DNA of 64,000 nucleotides from Candidatus Anammoxibacter sp. (lineage in GTDB: Bacteria > Planctomycetota > Brocadiia > Brocadiales > Anammoxibacteraceae), in NCBI GenBank assembly GCA_021777105.1, contig JAIQZQ010000112.1, forward strand, positions 1-64,000. Reading direction: 5' to 3'. A program made the translations under genes and the position numbers. The notes beneath the pieces were generated by a model. It was not told the DNA's origin. It did not search any database and worked only from the letters and a program-made list of their open reading frames with translations. Positions 46,759 through 54,519 of this stretch are shown one piece after another (position 1 is the first letter of the stretch; every line of letters starts with the position of its first letter).

Positions 46759-47607
46759 TCAATCTTCCGACGGAGCTTTTAGATACCCTTCCGCGCAACC
46801 CTTGGCAATATCCCTTACGCGGGCAATGTACCCGGTGCGCTGAGTAACGCCGATAACGCCGCGCGCGTCAAGCATGTTAAAGGCGTGCGAGCATTTTAAG
46901 ACATAATCGTACGCAGGCAAAGCCAATCCGTTCTCCAGCAACCTCTTGCATTCCGCCTCATACATATCGAAAAGCTTAATCTGCATATCAGGATCGCAAA
47001 TCTCAAAATTGTAAGTGGAAAACTCTACTTCATCGCGCTTATGAATATCGCTATATGTGTAACCGTCTACCCACTCAAGGTCAAAAAGCGAGTCCTTTTT
47101 CTGAATGAACATCGCTATTCTTTCAAGCCCATAGGTAATTTCAAGCGAAATGGGATCAAGAGTTACGCCCCCTACCTGTTGAAAATAGGTAAATTGGGTA
47201 ACTTCCATGCCGTCGAGCCATATTTCCCAACCAAGGCCCGTGGCGCCTAATGTGGGCGATTCCCAATCGTCTTCCACAAATCTGATGTCGTGCCCGGCAA
47301 GATCAATGCCTAGAAACTTAAGACTATCAAGGTAAATTTGTTGCGAATCGTCAGGCGCGGGTTTTACAATAACCTGAAATTGGTAATAGTGCTGCAAACG
47401 GTTTGGATTATCGCCGTAACGACCGTCCGCCGGCCTGCGTGAAGGCTCAACATATGCGCATTTCCACGGATCGGGGCCTAAAGACCTTAAAAATGTAGCG
47501 GGGTTGAATGTGCCGGCCCCTACTTCAATGTCATATGGCTGAAGTATAACACAACCGTAATCAGCCCAATAATTTTGTAATTTTAAAGCAATTTCCTGAA
47601 AAGTCAT
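46759..47607 (-). CDS. glyQ: Glycyl-tRNA synthetase alpha subunit
   Basis: GlyQ forms the catalytic part of the alpha2-beta2 glycyl-tRNA synthetase. The 282-residue sequence is typical: NYWADYGCVILQPYDIEVGA, FNPATFLRSLGPDPW, YVEPSRRPADGRYGDNPNR and HAFNMLDARGVIGVTQR. It begins the glyQ-pyrD-pyrK operon, behind a good promoter at 47675-47704. The beta subunit gene glyS, normally next to glyQ, is absent here and must lie elsewhere. Confidence 0.97.
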   Translation of the reverse strand: MTFQEIALKLQNYWADYGCVILQPYDIEVGAGTFNPATFLRSLGPDPWKCAYVEPSRRPADGRYGDNPNRLQHYYQFQVIVKPAPDDSQQIYLDSLKFLGIDLAGHDIRFVEDDWESPTLGATGLGWEIWLDGMEVTQFTYFQQVGGVTLDPISLEITYGLERIAMFIQKKDSLFDLEWVDGYTYSDIHKRDEVEFSTYNFEICDPDMQIKLFDMYEAECKRLLENGLALPAYDYVLKCSHAFNMLDARGVIGVTQRTGYIARVRDIAKGCAEGYLKAPSED

Positions 47608-47674
47608 ATCTATAATGTATAAAAAATGGTGAATTAAGGGCTTTAAGGGCCTGCGAAAAGTAAAAACTGTGTGG

Positions 47675-47704
47675 ATTATAGGCTATGCAAAGGGTATTTG
47701 TCAA
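47675..47704 (-). promoter_or_regulatory. Sigma-70-type promoter of the glyQ-pyrD-pyrK operon
   Basis: On the minus strand TTGACA (47704-47699), 18 bp, then TATAAT (47680-47675), both perfect consensus. The start of transcription would be about 60 bp before the glyQ ATG. It is divergent from the promoter at 47755. Confidence 0.75.
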
Positions 47705-47754
47705 GCAATATGGGCTTTTGCCGCTCTTAAATAGCAGCGATAAAAAAAAAGCCC

Positions 47755-47782
47755 TTGACATAATCAGGAAGTCGAATATAAT
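47755..47782 (+). promoter_or_regulatory. Consensus sigma-70 promoter facing away from glyQ
   Basis: TTGACA at 47755-47760, a 16-bp spacer, and TATAAT at 47777-47782. The start site would be near 47789, on top of the Fur-type palindrome. No protein-coding frame follows before the terminator at 47858-47917. Confidence 0.75.
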
Positions 47783-47789
47783 ATTATTA

Positions 47790-47806
47790 TTGAGACTGAG
47801 TCTCAA
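47790..47806. promoter_or_regulatory. Fur-type 7-1-7 palindromic operator
   Basis: TGAGACT-G-AGTCTCA (47791-47805), flanked by T and A, is a perfect 7-1-7 inverted repeat, the geometry of ferric-uptake-regulator boxes. It lies directly after a consensus -10 box, where a bound repressor would block initiation. Assignment to Fur rather than another Fur-family member (Zur, PerR) is an inference. Confidence 0.6.
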
Positions 47807-47857
47807 CCTCAATTACATATAATACTATTTATATACCAATATGCTTATTTGATTTAT

Positions 47858-47917
47858 AAACCACACTTTGGAAACGGCTTTCCTCCTTTTACCGTTTACA
47901 AAGTGTGGTTTTTTTTT
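47858..47917 (+). terminator. Rho-independent terminator of the candidate small RNA
   Basis: AAACCACACTTTG pairs perfectly with CAAAGTGTGGTTT (13 bp). After one mismatch, AAACGG/CCGTTT extends the stem. Loop 47878-47891; T-run 47909-47917. Confidence 0.9.
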
Positions 47918-48012
47918 GAATAATTTGGAGACAGTGAAAAAAAACGCGGTCGCCGTGATTTAGGGCATTTTCCCCGCATAATTTTAGCGAAATAATTATA
48001 TTTTAAATCGGT

Positions 48013-48041
48013 TTGACACACAAGATGTTGTGTTGTAAACT
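48013..48041 (+). promoter_or_regulatory. Promoter with internal palindrome for the DUF5678/protease pair
   Basis: TTGACA (48013-48018), 17 bp, TAAACT (48036-48041). The palindrome ACACAA-gatg-TTGTGT (48017-48032) lies between the two boxes, a position suited to a repressor. The ATG of the first gene follows 57 bp downstream, with AAGGAG at 48086-48091. Confidence 0.55.
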
Positions 48042-48097
48042 TAAAAAGGCACATTAAATATAGCGCCGGTGTTTTTTTTAAGAAAAAGGAGTGGACA

Positions 48098-48301
48098 ATG
48101 AAAAAAGAGATAAATATTAAAGAAAAAAAGAACAGTTGCGGGGAATATATAGCAGTTAAAACTTTTATAGACCACAATGTCGTTAGCCGCGGAATTGACC
48201 CGGAAAAAGTTTTTAATGAAGCAAAATCAAAGGGAATAGAAGCTCCGGTTCTTATACATGTATCTAATGACAATTTAACACAAATATACCAATGCCTATA
48301 A
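48098..48301 (+). CDS. Small DUF5678-like protein
   Basis: This 67-residue protein has the pattern of DUF5678: NSCGEYIAVK, HNVVSRGIDPEKVFNEAKSK, GIEAPVLIHV. These short proteins, of unknown function, are usually encoded next to a retropepsin-like protein, as here. AAGGAG lies six bases before the ATG. The gene overlaps the next by ten bases. Confidence 0.75.
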   Translation: MKKEINIKEKKNSCGEYIAVKTFIDHNVVSRGIDPEKVFNEAKSKGIEAPVLIHVSNDNLTQIYQCL

Positions 48302-48732
48302 AAGATATACCATTCACGCTAATTGGAGATGTCCTGCGCCCCGCGCTTGCGTTAAAAATAATAAATCCGCATACCTCCCAAAGCTATAAGACTTTTGGTC
48401 TAATTGACACCGGGGGCGATGAGTGCGCCGCGCCGGCGGATGTTGCGCCATTGTTAGGGCATAATCTAAGCGAGGGAAATTATAGACAGATAAAAACCGG
48501 AAACGGCCCATCGGAAGCCTACTTGCGCACAACAAAGTTTGAAATTTACCACCCTATCTCGGAAGAGCTTATTTATATTGTTGATGATATACCCGTAAAT
48601 TTTATGCCGAATCTTTCGGATGTGCTGTTAGGAGCAAGACGATTTCTCTGCAAATTTGTGCTGACATTGAACTATCCGGAACATAAGTTTTCATTAGAAT
48701 ACCCATTTGATTTTCTGGAAAAGAACAGCTAA
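48292..48732 (+). CDS. Retropepsin-like aspartic protease-fold protein
   Basis: This 146-residue protein shows the single-domain aspartyl protease signature GLIDTGGDECAAP (D-T-G) at residues ~36-48, a central flap region, and NLSDVLLGARRFL followed by strand FVLTLNYPEHKFSLEYP near the end. These match bacterial retropepsin-like proteins, which act as dimers. In this group the catalytic Asp is present, but activity has rarely been shown. Its start lies inside the DUF5678 gene, so the pair is translationally coupled and probably works together. Confidence 0.8.
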   Translation: MPIKDIPFTLIGDVLRPALALKIINPHTSQSYKTFGLIDTGGDECAAPADVAPLLGHNLSEGNYRQIKTGNGPSEAYLRTTKFEIYHPISEELIYIVDDIPVNFMPNLSDVLLGARRFLCKFVLTLNYPEHKFSLEYPFDFLEKNS

Positions 48733-48784
48733 GGCAGTATGTATACACAAAATCATTAGGTTTTCGAAAAATAACTTGCGCTTT

Positions 48785-49468
48785 TTAAATGATTTTCTTT
48801 TTAAGGAACGCTTCGTCAAACACCACGATATTTCTCCCTTCAAGCTTCAAGCACCCTTTTGCCTGGTATTTATTGATAATCCTGGCAAATGTCTCCCTTG
48901 AAACACCGGCCATTTCAGCCATTTCAAGCCGTGAAAGAGGGGAGTCAATAACAATGAGCTCATCAATTCGTTTGCCGTTGTTTTTTATCAAATCAATCAG
49001 CAACTGAGAAACTTTGCCGTAAGCGTCTAAAAATGTCAGGCTAAATATCTTGTTATCCGCGTTTCTTATCCTTCTGCTAAGTGTTGCCAACATATTTAAG
49101 GTAAACGCCGGGTACTGTTTAACAATATTAATAAAATCGTCGCGTGAAATAATAAGAGCTTTTGAATCTTCCAGGGCAGAGATGGTGGCAGAGCGAAATT
49201 CGCCGTCAAGCAGCGACATTTCGCCAAAAAACTCATTTTCACAAACAACCTTTAAAATGCTCTCGCGACCGTCTTCGTGATCTATAAAAATCTTGACCTG
49301 CCCTGATAACAGCACAAATAATACATTGCCCGGGTCGCCTTGATGAAAAATAACCTTATTTTTTTTAAAAGACTTCAGGCTTGCTAAATTAGCCACCTCT
49401 TTAAGATATGATTCTTCAAGCAGGGTAAAAATGTCAACATTTTTGAGGGCGTTCATTTTTAAATCCAT
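48785..49468 (-). CDS. Crp/Fnr-family transcription regulator 1
   Basis: This is 227 residues from the ATG at 49468, matching the MDLK start of its paralog, with GGGA upstream. The N-terminal cyclic-nucleotide-like fold has FHQGDPGNVLFVLLSGQVKIF and FGEMSLLDGEFRSATI. The C-terminal winged helix has LSRLEMAEMAGVSRETFARI. There is no N-terminal Cys cluster, so it is not an Fnr-type oxygen sensor. It is about 70% identical by eye to the gene at 49684. Ligand and targets are unknown; CRP-type sites lie in its own upstream region. Confidence 0.92.
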   Translation of the reverse strand: MDLKMNALKNVDIFTLLEESYLKEVANLASLKSFKKNKVIFHQGDPGNVLFVLLSGQVKIFIDHEDGRESILKVVCENEFFGEMSLLDGEFRSATISALEDSKALIISRDDFINIVKQYPAFTLNMLATLSRRIRNADNKIFSLTFLDAYGKVSQLLIDLIKNNGKRIDELIVIDSPLSRLEMAEMAGVSRETFARIINKYQAKGCLKLEGRNIVVFDEAFLKKKII

Positions 49469-49585
49469 AAGATTGTCCCTTTTCGCTTTCAAGGTTATGT
49501 GATAACTCTATAGCAACAAAAATGCTGTTGGAAATTTACTATTTTGTAAGAATCTAGAATTATAACCAGATTACAACTATATTTA

Positions 49586-49623
49586 AATGATCTACGTCAC
49601 ATTTTTTTGTGATCTTTATCACA
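49586..49623. promoter_or_regulatory. Two CRP/FNR-type operator sites
   Basis: TGTGATCTTTATCACA (49608-49623) is a perfect TGTGA-N6-TCACA site. ATGATCTACGTCACAT (49587-49602) is a second, weaker dyad 21 bp away, about two helical turns. Both lie 120-155 bp upstream of the Crp/Fnr gene 1 start and just after the end of gene 2, suggesting auto- or cross-regulation. Confidence 0.65.
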
Positions 49624-49683
49624 TTTTAACCATAAAAACATGAAATTCTCGTTTCAATCACAAAAGATCAAATTTAAGGCAAC

Positions 49684-50358
49684 CTAGTTCCTAAAAAAGA
49701 CCTCATCAAGTATCACAATTTTTCTGCCTTCAAGACTTAAAACCCCCTTTGATTGATATTTATTGATAATCCTTGTAAATGTTTCTCTGGAAATACCGGC
49801 TATTTCAGCCATTTCCAGGCGAGAAAGAGGCGTGTCAATGATAATGCGGTCATCTAAACTGCTGCTGCTGTTCTCTATAAGATTAAGAATCAATTTTGAA
49901 ACTTTGCCGTAAGCGTCTAAGAAAGTCAGATCAAATATCTTTTCATCCGCGCTCCTTACCCTTCTGCTGAGCGCAGCCAAAATATTTAAAGTAAATGACT
50001 TGCAACGTTTTATGATGCCTATAAAATCTTCTCTTGAAATCAGGAGGGCTTCAGAATCTTCCAACGCTGTAATTGTGGCGGAACGGTATTCGCCGTCGAG
50101 CAAAGACATTTCTCCAAAAAAATCTTTTTCGTAAACAATTTTCAAAATGCTCTCGCGACCGTCTTCATGATCTATAAAAATCTTGACCAGCCCGGATAAC
50201 AACACAAATAATACATTGCCGGGGTCGCCTTGATGAAATATAATCCTGTTTTTCTTGTAACATCGTGATTTCGCTAAAGCGGCAATCTCTTTGAGTTCTG
50301 AATCTGAAAGCATAGAGAAGAGATTAACGTTTTTAAGAGCTTGTATCTTTAAATCCAT
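49684..50358 (-). CDS. Crp/Fnr-family transcription regulator 2
   Basis: This 224-residue paralog of the preceding gene has the same layout: FHQGDPGNVLFVLLSGLVKIF, FGEMSLLDGEYRSATI and helix-turn-helix LSRLEMAEIAGISRETFTRI. The recognition-helix residues are nearly identical in the two proteins, so they probably bind overlapping sites. Divergence is greatest at the dimer-helix and N-terminus, consistent with different effectors. Only a weak AAGG site precedes the ATG. The 50359-50677 region upstream holds a palindrome at 50573-50592 and no gene. Confidence 0.92.
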   Translation of the reverse strand: MDLKIQALKNVNLFSMLSDSELKEIAALAKSRCYKKNRIIFHQGDPGNVLFVLLSGLVKIFIDHEDGRESILKIVYEKDFFGEMSLLDGEYRSATITALEDSEALLISREDFIGIIKRCKSFTLNILAALSRRVRSADEKIFDLTFLDAYGKVSKLILNLIENSSSSLDDRIIIDTPLSRLEMAEIAGISRETFTRIINKYQSKGVLSLEGRKIVILDEVFFRN

Positions 50359-50572
50359 GGGGCCTTATAAAAAAACAACGGTATTTAAAATATTTTGGTT
50401 CTTTGAGCGATGGACATTATAAATGATTATTTTCTTTTTTTTCAAACAAAATATTTAATTTTGCATGCACATTTGTCAGATTTTTTTAAAATAAGTGTAT
50501 GTCAGAGGTATATGTTTCCTACATTACAATGGTATAATTTATGTCAGACGATACAATAAATAGAGTCTTTTA

Positions 50573-50592
50573 ATACCGTATAGAGACGGTAT
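50573..50592. promoter_or_regulatory. Palindrome, possible operator
   Basis: ATACCGT-atagag-ACGGTAT is a perfect 7-bp dyad in an AT-rich stretch 215 bp upstream of Crp/Fnr gene 2. A half element (ACACCGTATAGAATA) occurs at 43253-43267. The regulator is unknown. Confidence 0.35.
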
Positions 50593-50677
50593 AACCCTTT
50601 GTCTAAACATAATTATCGTCAATTAGCAAAAATGTTTAACGCGCATACTATATATATCATGGATTTTTGCAAAAAAA

Positions 50678-50716
50678 AAGGCCACATTCCGAAACCTGAT
50701 TCCGGAATGTGGCCTT
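50678..50716 (-). terminator. Strong bidirectional-looking terminator
   Basis: AAGGCCACATTCCG pairs perfectly with CGGAATGTGGCCTT (14 bp), with an A-run on the left and a short A-run on the right. Read on the minus strand it ends in T9, after the ahbD stop codon. Confidence 0.88.
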
Positions 50717-50782
50717 AAAAAAACGGCAATTAATAGCTTTAACAGGCAATAATCATACCTTCGCAAAAAACATTATTAACCT

Positions 50783-51979
50783 TTATTTTGAATTTGACAC
50801 GCTTTTGGGTTGATAAACGCAATATGGCTCCTCAGCCATGTAATTACCCGTATCGTAAAAAGCCCTGGCTCTGCAGCCTTCGCAAACTTTTTTGTATTCA
50901 CAGACACCGCATTTACCCTCTAAAAGTGAAATATCCCTTAAATTTGTAAAAATTGCGGAACTATCCCAAATATCCTTTATGTTTGTTTTCCTCACATTGC
51001 CTGATTCAACCGGTAAATAACCGCAAGGGAAGACTTCGCCCTTGTGCGACACAAAACAAACCGCCGTGCCGGCCAAGCAACCTTTTGTCATAGCGGCCAT
51101 GCCGTGAGTCTTTGGAGATATTGTAATCCCCTCTTTCTTTGCTCTCTCTCTCATTATCCTAAAATAGTGAGGCGCGCATGTCGCTTTTAGATGAATTTTA
51201 GACTCTTGCGCTTTGTCATATATCTGGTGCAGGACTTCTTCGTATCTATCGGGAGTAAGCATTTGATCGTCGGCTATTTGAACGCCGCAGCCAACCGGCA
51301 CGAGCATAAACACATGCAAAGCGTCGGAGCCCAAGCTTAAGGCAAGCTTATAAATATCCTCAAACTGGTCAACGTTATGTTTGGCAATCGTGCAGTTCAC
51401 CTGCACGCTCATGCCTATTTTCTTTAGATTGTTAAAACCTCTGATTGCGCCTTCAAACGACCCTTCAATTTTCCGAAAATTATCATGCGTTTTAGCGTCG
51501 GCCCCGTCAATACTGATAGAGACGCGCTGAACATCCGCTTTTTTAATCTCCTTAGCCTTCTCCTCATCAACCAACGTTCCATTTGTGGCTAGCGCCACTT
51601 TTAGCCCTCGTTTTGAAGCATGGCCGGCAATTTCAAAAATGTCGGGCCTGTAAAGAGGCTCTCCACCGCTTAAAATAAGTATAGGATTTGCGGCGTCGGC
51701 CAGCTCATCTATAAACTTAATGCTCTCCTCGGTGGTCATATCATCCTCGGCCAGTTCCTTGCTAACGTCAAGCCTCCTGCAATGGATGCATTCAAGGTTG
51801 CAAGCCGCGGTTGTCTCCCAAAACAGAAGCCTCATCTGGTTCTTCATATTCTTCATGTAATCGCCGGACATCTTGCCGGTGTTATCATGTTTCATCTTTG
51901 AGTAAGCGTCTTTAATGTTGTCATTTGCGCCGCATGGATGCCCGCCTTTTCCTCCACACTGATGTTCATGTCCTTCCAA
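50783..51979 (-). CDS. ahbD: Radical SAM heme-synthesis protein, AhbD-like
   Basis: AhbD converts Fe-coproporphyrin III to heme in the siroheme-dependent pathway, using S-adenosylmethionine radicals. The 398-residue protein has the SAM cluster motif CNLECIHC (~residues 60-67), SGGEPLYRPDIF, and a C-terminal SPASM-type region with Cys ligands (GKCGVCEYKKVCEGC). The His/Gly/Cys-rich N-terminus (EGHEHQCGGKGGHPCG) is typical of AhbD. The start is a TTG, supported by GGAGGGG four bases upstream. Other radical SAM/SPASM proteins, such as NirJ, are close relatives, so the substrate is not certain. It follows the translation operon on the same strand. Confidence 0.75.
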   Translation of the reverse strand: MEGHEHQCGGKGGHPCGANDNIKDAYSKMKHDNTGKMSGDYMKNMKNQMRLLFWETTAACNLECIHCRRLDVSKELAEDDMTTEESIKFIDELADAANPILILSGGEPLYRPDIFEIAGHASKRGLKVALATNGTLVDEEKAKEIKKADVQRVSISIDGADAKTHDNFRKIEGSFEGAIRGFNNLKKIGMSVQVNCTIAKHNVDQFEDIYKLALSLGSDALHVFMLVPVGCGVQIADDQMLTPDRYEEVLHQIYDKAQESKIHLKATCAPHYFRIMRERAKKEGITISPKTHGMAAMTKGCLAGTAVCFVSHKGEVFPCGYLPVESGNVRKTNIKDIWDSSAIFTNLRDISLLEGKCGVCEYKKVCEGCRARAFYDTGNYMAEEPYCVYQPKSVSNSK

Positions 51980-52038
51980 ATTCCCCTCCCTTCAAGGATT
52001 TTCCAACGCAATCCCAAAATATTATCTTTTGCGTTATA

Positions 52039-52581
52039 TTAGTTATTGGAATAATATTGCTTTGAATTTTCTTTGGAAATGCTTAAAATATCCCACATCA
52101 TTTGCGCGGTTTTATACTCACCGCGCACTTTTTTATGGACAAAAACAAACTGATCTGTTGTCCATGCGCCTATTTCCAGAATCTTTTGCTTAAATTTAAC
52201 AAAAGGCTCCTTTAATGAATTGCCGACTTTTATAATTTTCTCTCTTTTATTCGCTGAATATATATGAACCAAGAGATAATCCTGGGATATAATGTCGTCA
52301 AAGTTTTGCTTAATAGAGTCTGAATAAAAGTTCCACCATGTGTCAAAAGTTCTGTCTATCCCTTGAATCCTTATCAACACCCCTACCAAAGCAACGCCTT
52401 CTTTCTCAAACATCACAGCTTTAAGAGAAATATTAGGCGCGTCCGGCACGGAATCAATCGCGCCGCTATCATCTCTGATAAAAAACCCCGTCTCCATTTC
52501 ACCGTCCATTGACGTTCGGAAACGTCCGATGACGGCAGTTCCGGGTTCTATTGATTTTATGAAAATATCATTGCCGTTCAT
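52039..52581 (-). CDS. Conserved-looking hypothetical protein
   Basis: This 180-residue protein has a mostly beta N-terminal half (GTAVIGRFRTSMDGEMETGF, GVALVGVLIRIQG) and an alpha-beta C-terminal half (YLLVHIYSANKREKI, WTTDQFVFVHKKVRG). It has no signal peptide or membrane segment. It lies 20 bp after frr and 60 bp before ahbD on the same strand, so is probably in the operon. I do not recognise the family. Confidence 0.75.
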   Translation of the reverse strand: MNGNDIFIKSIEPGTAVIGRFRTSMDGEMETGFFIRDDSGAIDSVPDAPNISLKAVMFEKEGVALVGVLIRIQGIDRTFDTWWNFYSDSIKQNFDDIISQDYLLVHIYSANKREKIIKVGNSLKEPFVKFKQKILEIGAWTTDQFVFVHKKVRGEYKTAQMMWDILSISKENSKQYYSNN

Positions 52582-52600
52582 TTAAACAACCTATTTAAGA

Positions 52601-53161
52601 TTAAAGAGTCAACACCTCTTCCGTCTTTTTTGCAAGCTCTTCGCCAAGGGATTTTTCGTTATCATGAACGATTTTCATGATTTCCTCTTTTGCGCTTTCA
52701 GCCTCATCTTCAGTTATAAGAGACTCTTTCTTTTCCCCGTCAATGTGCTTATTAGCCTCGCGCCTAATATTTCGAAACGCAACCTTTGTCTCCTCAGCCA
52801 GATTCTTTAACTGAGCGGCTATCTTTTTGCGCCTCTCTTCATTTAACGGCGGCACTGACAGGCGAATCATTTTGCCGTCGCTATTTGGAGTAATACCTAC
52901 CTCTGATTGCAGAATAGTTTTCTCTATTTCCGAAATGATTGATGAGTCGTAAGGTTTGATCACGATAAGTTGCGGATCAGGAGTTGATATGTTTGCCAGA
53001 TGCTTTAGCGGCGTCACCGCCCCATGGTAATTAACCTTAAGATTCTCAACTAACCCAGGGCTGGCCCGCCCTGTTCTAATTTGTCTAAACTCATCCTTTA
53101 AAACGGAAAGCGCCTTTTCCATCTTTTCTTCAGCCAGAAAACAAATTTCATCGACAGGCAT
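52601..53161 (-). CDS. frr: Ribosome recycling factor
   Basis: RRF, with EF-G, splits post-termination ribosomes. This 186-residue protein shows RTGRASPGLVENLKVNYHGA, PLKHLANISTPDPQL, NSDGKMIRLSVPPLNEERR and the long C-terminal helix (VHDNEKSLGEELAKKTEEVL). Length and motifs are standard. Its start overlaps the last 14 bases of pyrH, showing tight coupling in the rpsB-tsf-pyrH-frr order common in bacteria. Confidence 0.97.
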   Translation of the reverse strand: MPVDEICFLAEEKMEKALSVLKDEFRQIRTGRASPGLVENLKVNYHGAVTPLKHLANISTPDPQLIVIKPYDSSIISEIEKTILQSEVGITPNSDGKMIRLSVPPLNEERRKKIAAQLKNLAEETKVAFRNIRREANKHIDGEKKESLITEDEAESAKEEIMKIVHDNEKSLGEELAKKTEEVLTL

Positions 53162-53870
53162 CTTCTATCCTCCCAATATAAGTTCCTATATTCTTACCTT
53201 CAATAATATTTCTAATATTCGAATCTTCACGCATACTAAAAACGACAATTGGAATATTATTTTCCATGCATAGAGTTATAGCCGTGGCGTCCATTACATT
53301 TAACCGCTTGTTAAGCACATCCATATATGTTAAACGGTCGTAACGTTCCGCGTCGCTATTAACCATAGGGTCGGCGGAATAAACACCGTCCACCTTTGTG
53401 GCTTTCAACAACAGATCAGCGTTAATTTCAGCCGCCCTTAACGCCGCGGCCGAATCAGTGGTAAAATAAGGATTCCCTGTTCCTCCTGCTAGAATAACGG
53501 CGCGTTTTTTCTTTAAATGTTTATCGCACTTTCTTATAACATACGGTTCCACAACCTGTTGAAGAAACATCGCGCTCAACACTCTTGAATCAACACCCTG
53601 CCTTTCAAGCTCATCCTGCAAAGCAACCGCGTTAATTATGGTGGCGACCATGCCCATGTTGTCGGCTTTAGACCGGCTAACGCCAATTGAGCACAAGTCC
53701 CTGCCCCTAATCAGGTTGCCGGCGCCTATTACCACAGCCGTCTCTATTCCAGAATCTATAACATCTTTTATATTTCCGGCAATGCGCTTAAGCTCGCCCT
53801 TGTCAAAGCCAAAACCATCCTTTGAGCAAAAAGCTTCCCCGCTGACTTTTAAAAGAATCCTTTGAACCAT
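53148..53870 (-). CDS. pyrH: Uridylate kinase
   Basis: PyrH phosphorylates UMP to UDP. The 240-residue amino-acid-kinase fold protein has KVSGEAFCSKDGFGFD at the N-terminus, VIGAGNLIRGRDL (where most have GGGN-x-FRG), ILAGGTGNPYFTTDSAAALRA and LKATKVDGVYSADP. The Gly-to-Ala change in the GAGN loop is minor. There is no clear ribosome site ahead of the ATG; the gap to tsf is 67 bp. Confidence 0.97.
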   Translation of the reverse strand: MVQRILLKVSGEAFCSKDGFGFDKGELKRIAGNIKDVIDSGIETAVVIGAGNLIRGRDLCSIGVSRSKADNMGMVATIINAVALQDELERQGVDSRVLSAMFLQQVVEPYVIRKCDKHLKKKRAVILAGGTGNPYFTTDSAAALRAAEINADLLLKATKVDGVYSADPMVNSDAERYDRLTYMDVLNKRLNVMDATAITLCMENNIPIVVFSMREDSNIRNIIEGKNIGTYIGRIEDACR

Positions 53871-53937
53871 ATTTATAAATTTTTTTACAAAAATGAAGAG
53901 CGTAATATTTGCCGGTAACGCCTTTTACTTGCCGTAT

Positions 53938-54519
53938 TTACTTTCCAACCTCAAATCTTGCAAATTTTCCTATTTTTACCTTTTCGCCTGTTTTAGCGCT
54001 GGCATCATTAAGCAGGTCCTGAATAGTCTTATCACCGTCTTTTATAAATGATTGCGCAAGCAAGCAGTTTTCCTTGTAAAAAGAAGCCATTTTACCATCA
54101 ACTATCTTATCAAGTATCTCTTTAGGTTTGCCTTCCATCTCTTTAAGTACTGCCGCTTTGTGCTCATTAATCGCCTCTTCAGGCAACTCTTCAGACGTTA
54201 AAGCCAATGGATTCAACGCTGTAATATGCATGCAAACATCCTTGACAAGCTGTTGAAAAATGTCATTTTTTGCCACAAAATCCGTCTCGCAGTTCAATTC
54301 GACCATAGCCCCAACTTTGCCGTTTGAATGTATATAAGTGCCGATAGTCCCCTCTGGAGTCTCCCTGCCTTCTCTCTTAGCAATCTTGCTCATGCCTTTT
54401 TTTACAAGCTCATCAAAAGCTTTCTGGTAATCGCCGCCGCTACCATCCAAAGCCTTTTTGCAATCTAATATACCTGCCCCAGTTTCTTCCCGCAGTTTTC
54501 TAATATCTTCAACGTCCAT
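53938..54519 (-). CDS. tsf: Elongation factor Ts, short form
   Basis: EF-Ts exchanges GDP for GTP on EF-Tu. Motifs: LREETGAGILDCKKAL, GTIGTYIHSNGKVGAMVELNCETDFVA and a C-terminal GEKVKIGKFARFEVG. At 193 residues it is the short form with one core subdomain, compared with ~290 in most bacteria; several phyla have this natural variant. GGAGGTG lies 12 bases before the ATG. Confidence 0.96.
   Translation of the reverse strand: MDVEDIRKLREETGAGILDCKKALDGSGGDYQKAFDELVKKGMSKIAKREGRETPEGTIGTYIHSNGKVGAMVELNCETDFVAKNDIFQQLVKDVCMHITALNPLALTSEELPEEAINEHKAAVLKEMEGKPKEILDKIVDGKMASFYKENCLLAQSFIKDGDKTIQDLLNDASAKTGEKVKIGKFARFEVGK

Larger units (their letters stand above)
47789..47917 (+). ncRNA. Candidate Fur-regulated small RNA with anti-Shine-Dalgarno loop
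   Basis: A consensus promoter, an operator at the start site and a strong terminator delimit a transcript of about 129 nt with no plausible reading frame. The 5' part is AU-rich and probably unstructured (47807-47857). The 3' part is a long hairpin whose 14-nt loop (47878-47891) contains UCCUCC, complementary to GGAGG ribosome sites. Unpaired C-rich loops that block ribosome sites are known from iron-responsive small RNAs such as FsrA and IsrR. I know of no sequence family for this one. Confidence 0.55.

Noticed and set aside
47608..47750. T-box or other riboswitch in the glyQ leader
   Set aside because: The leader is only about 60 nt from the predicted start and shows neither a T-box sequence nor an antiterminator fold.
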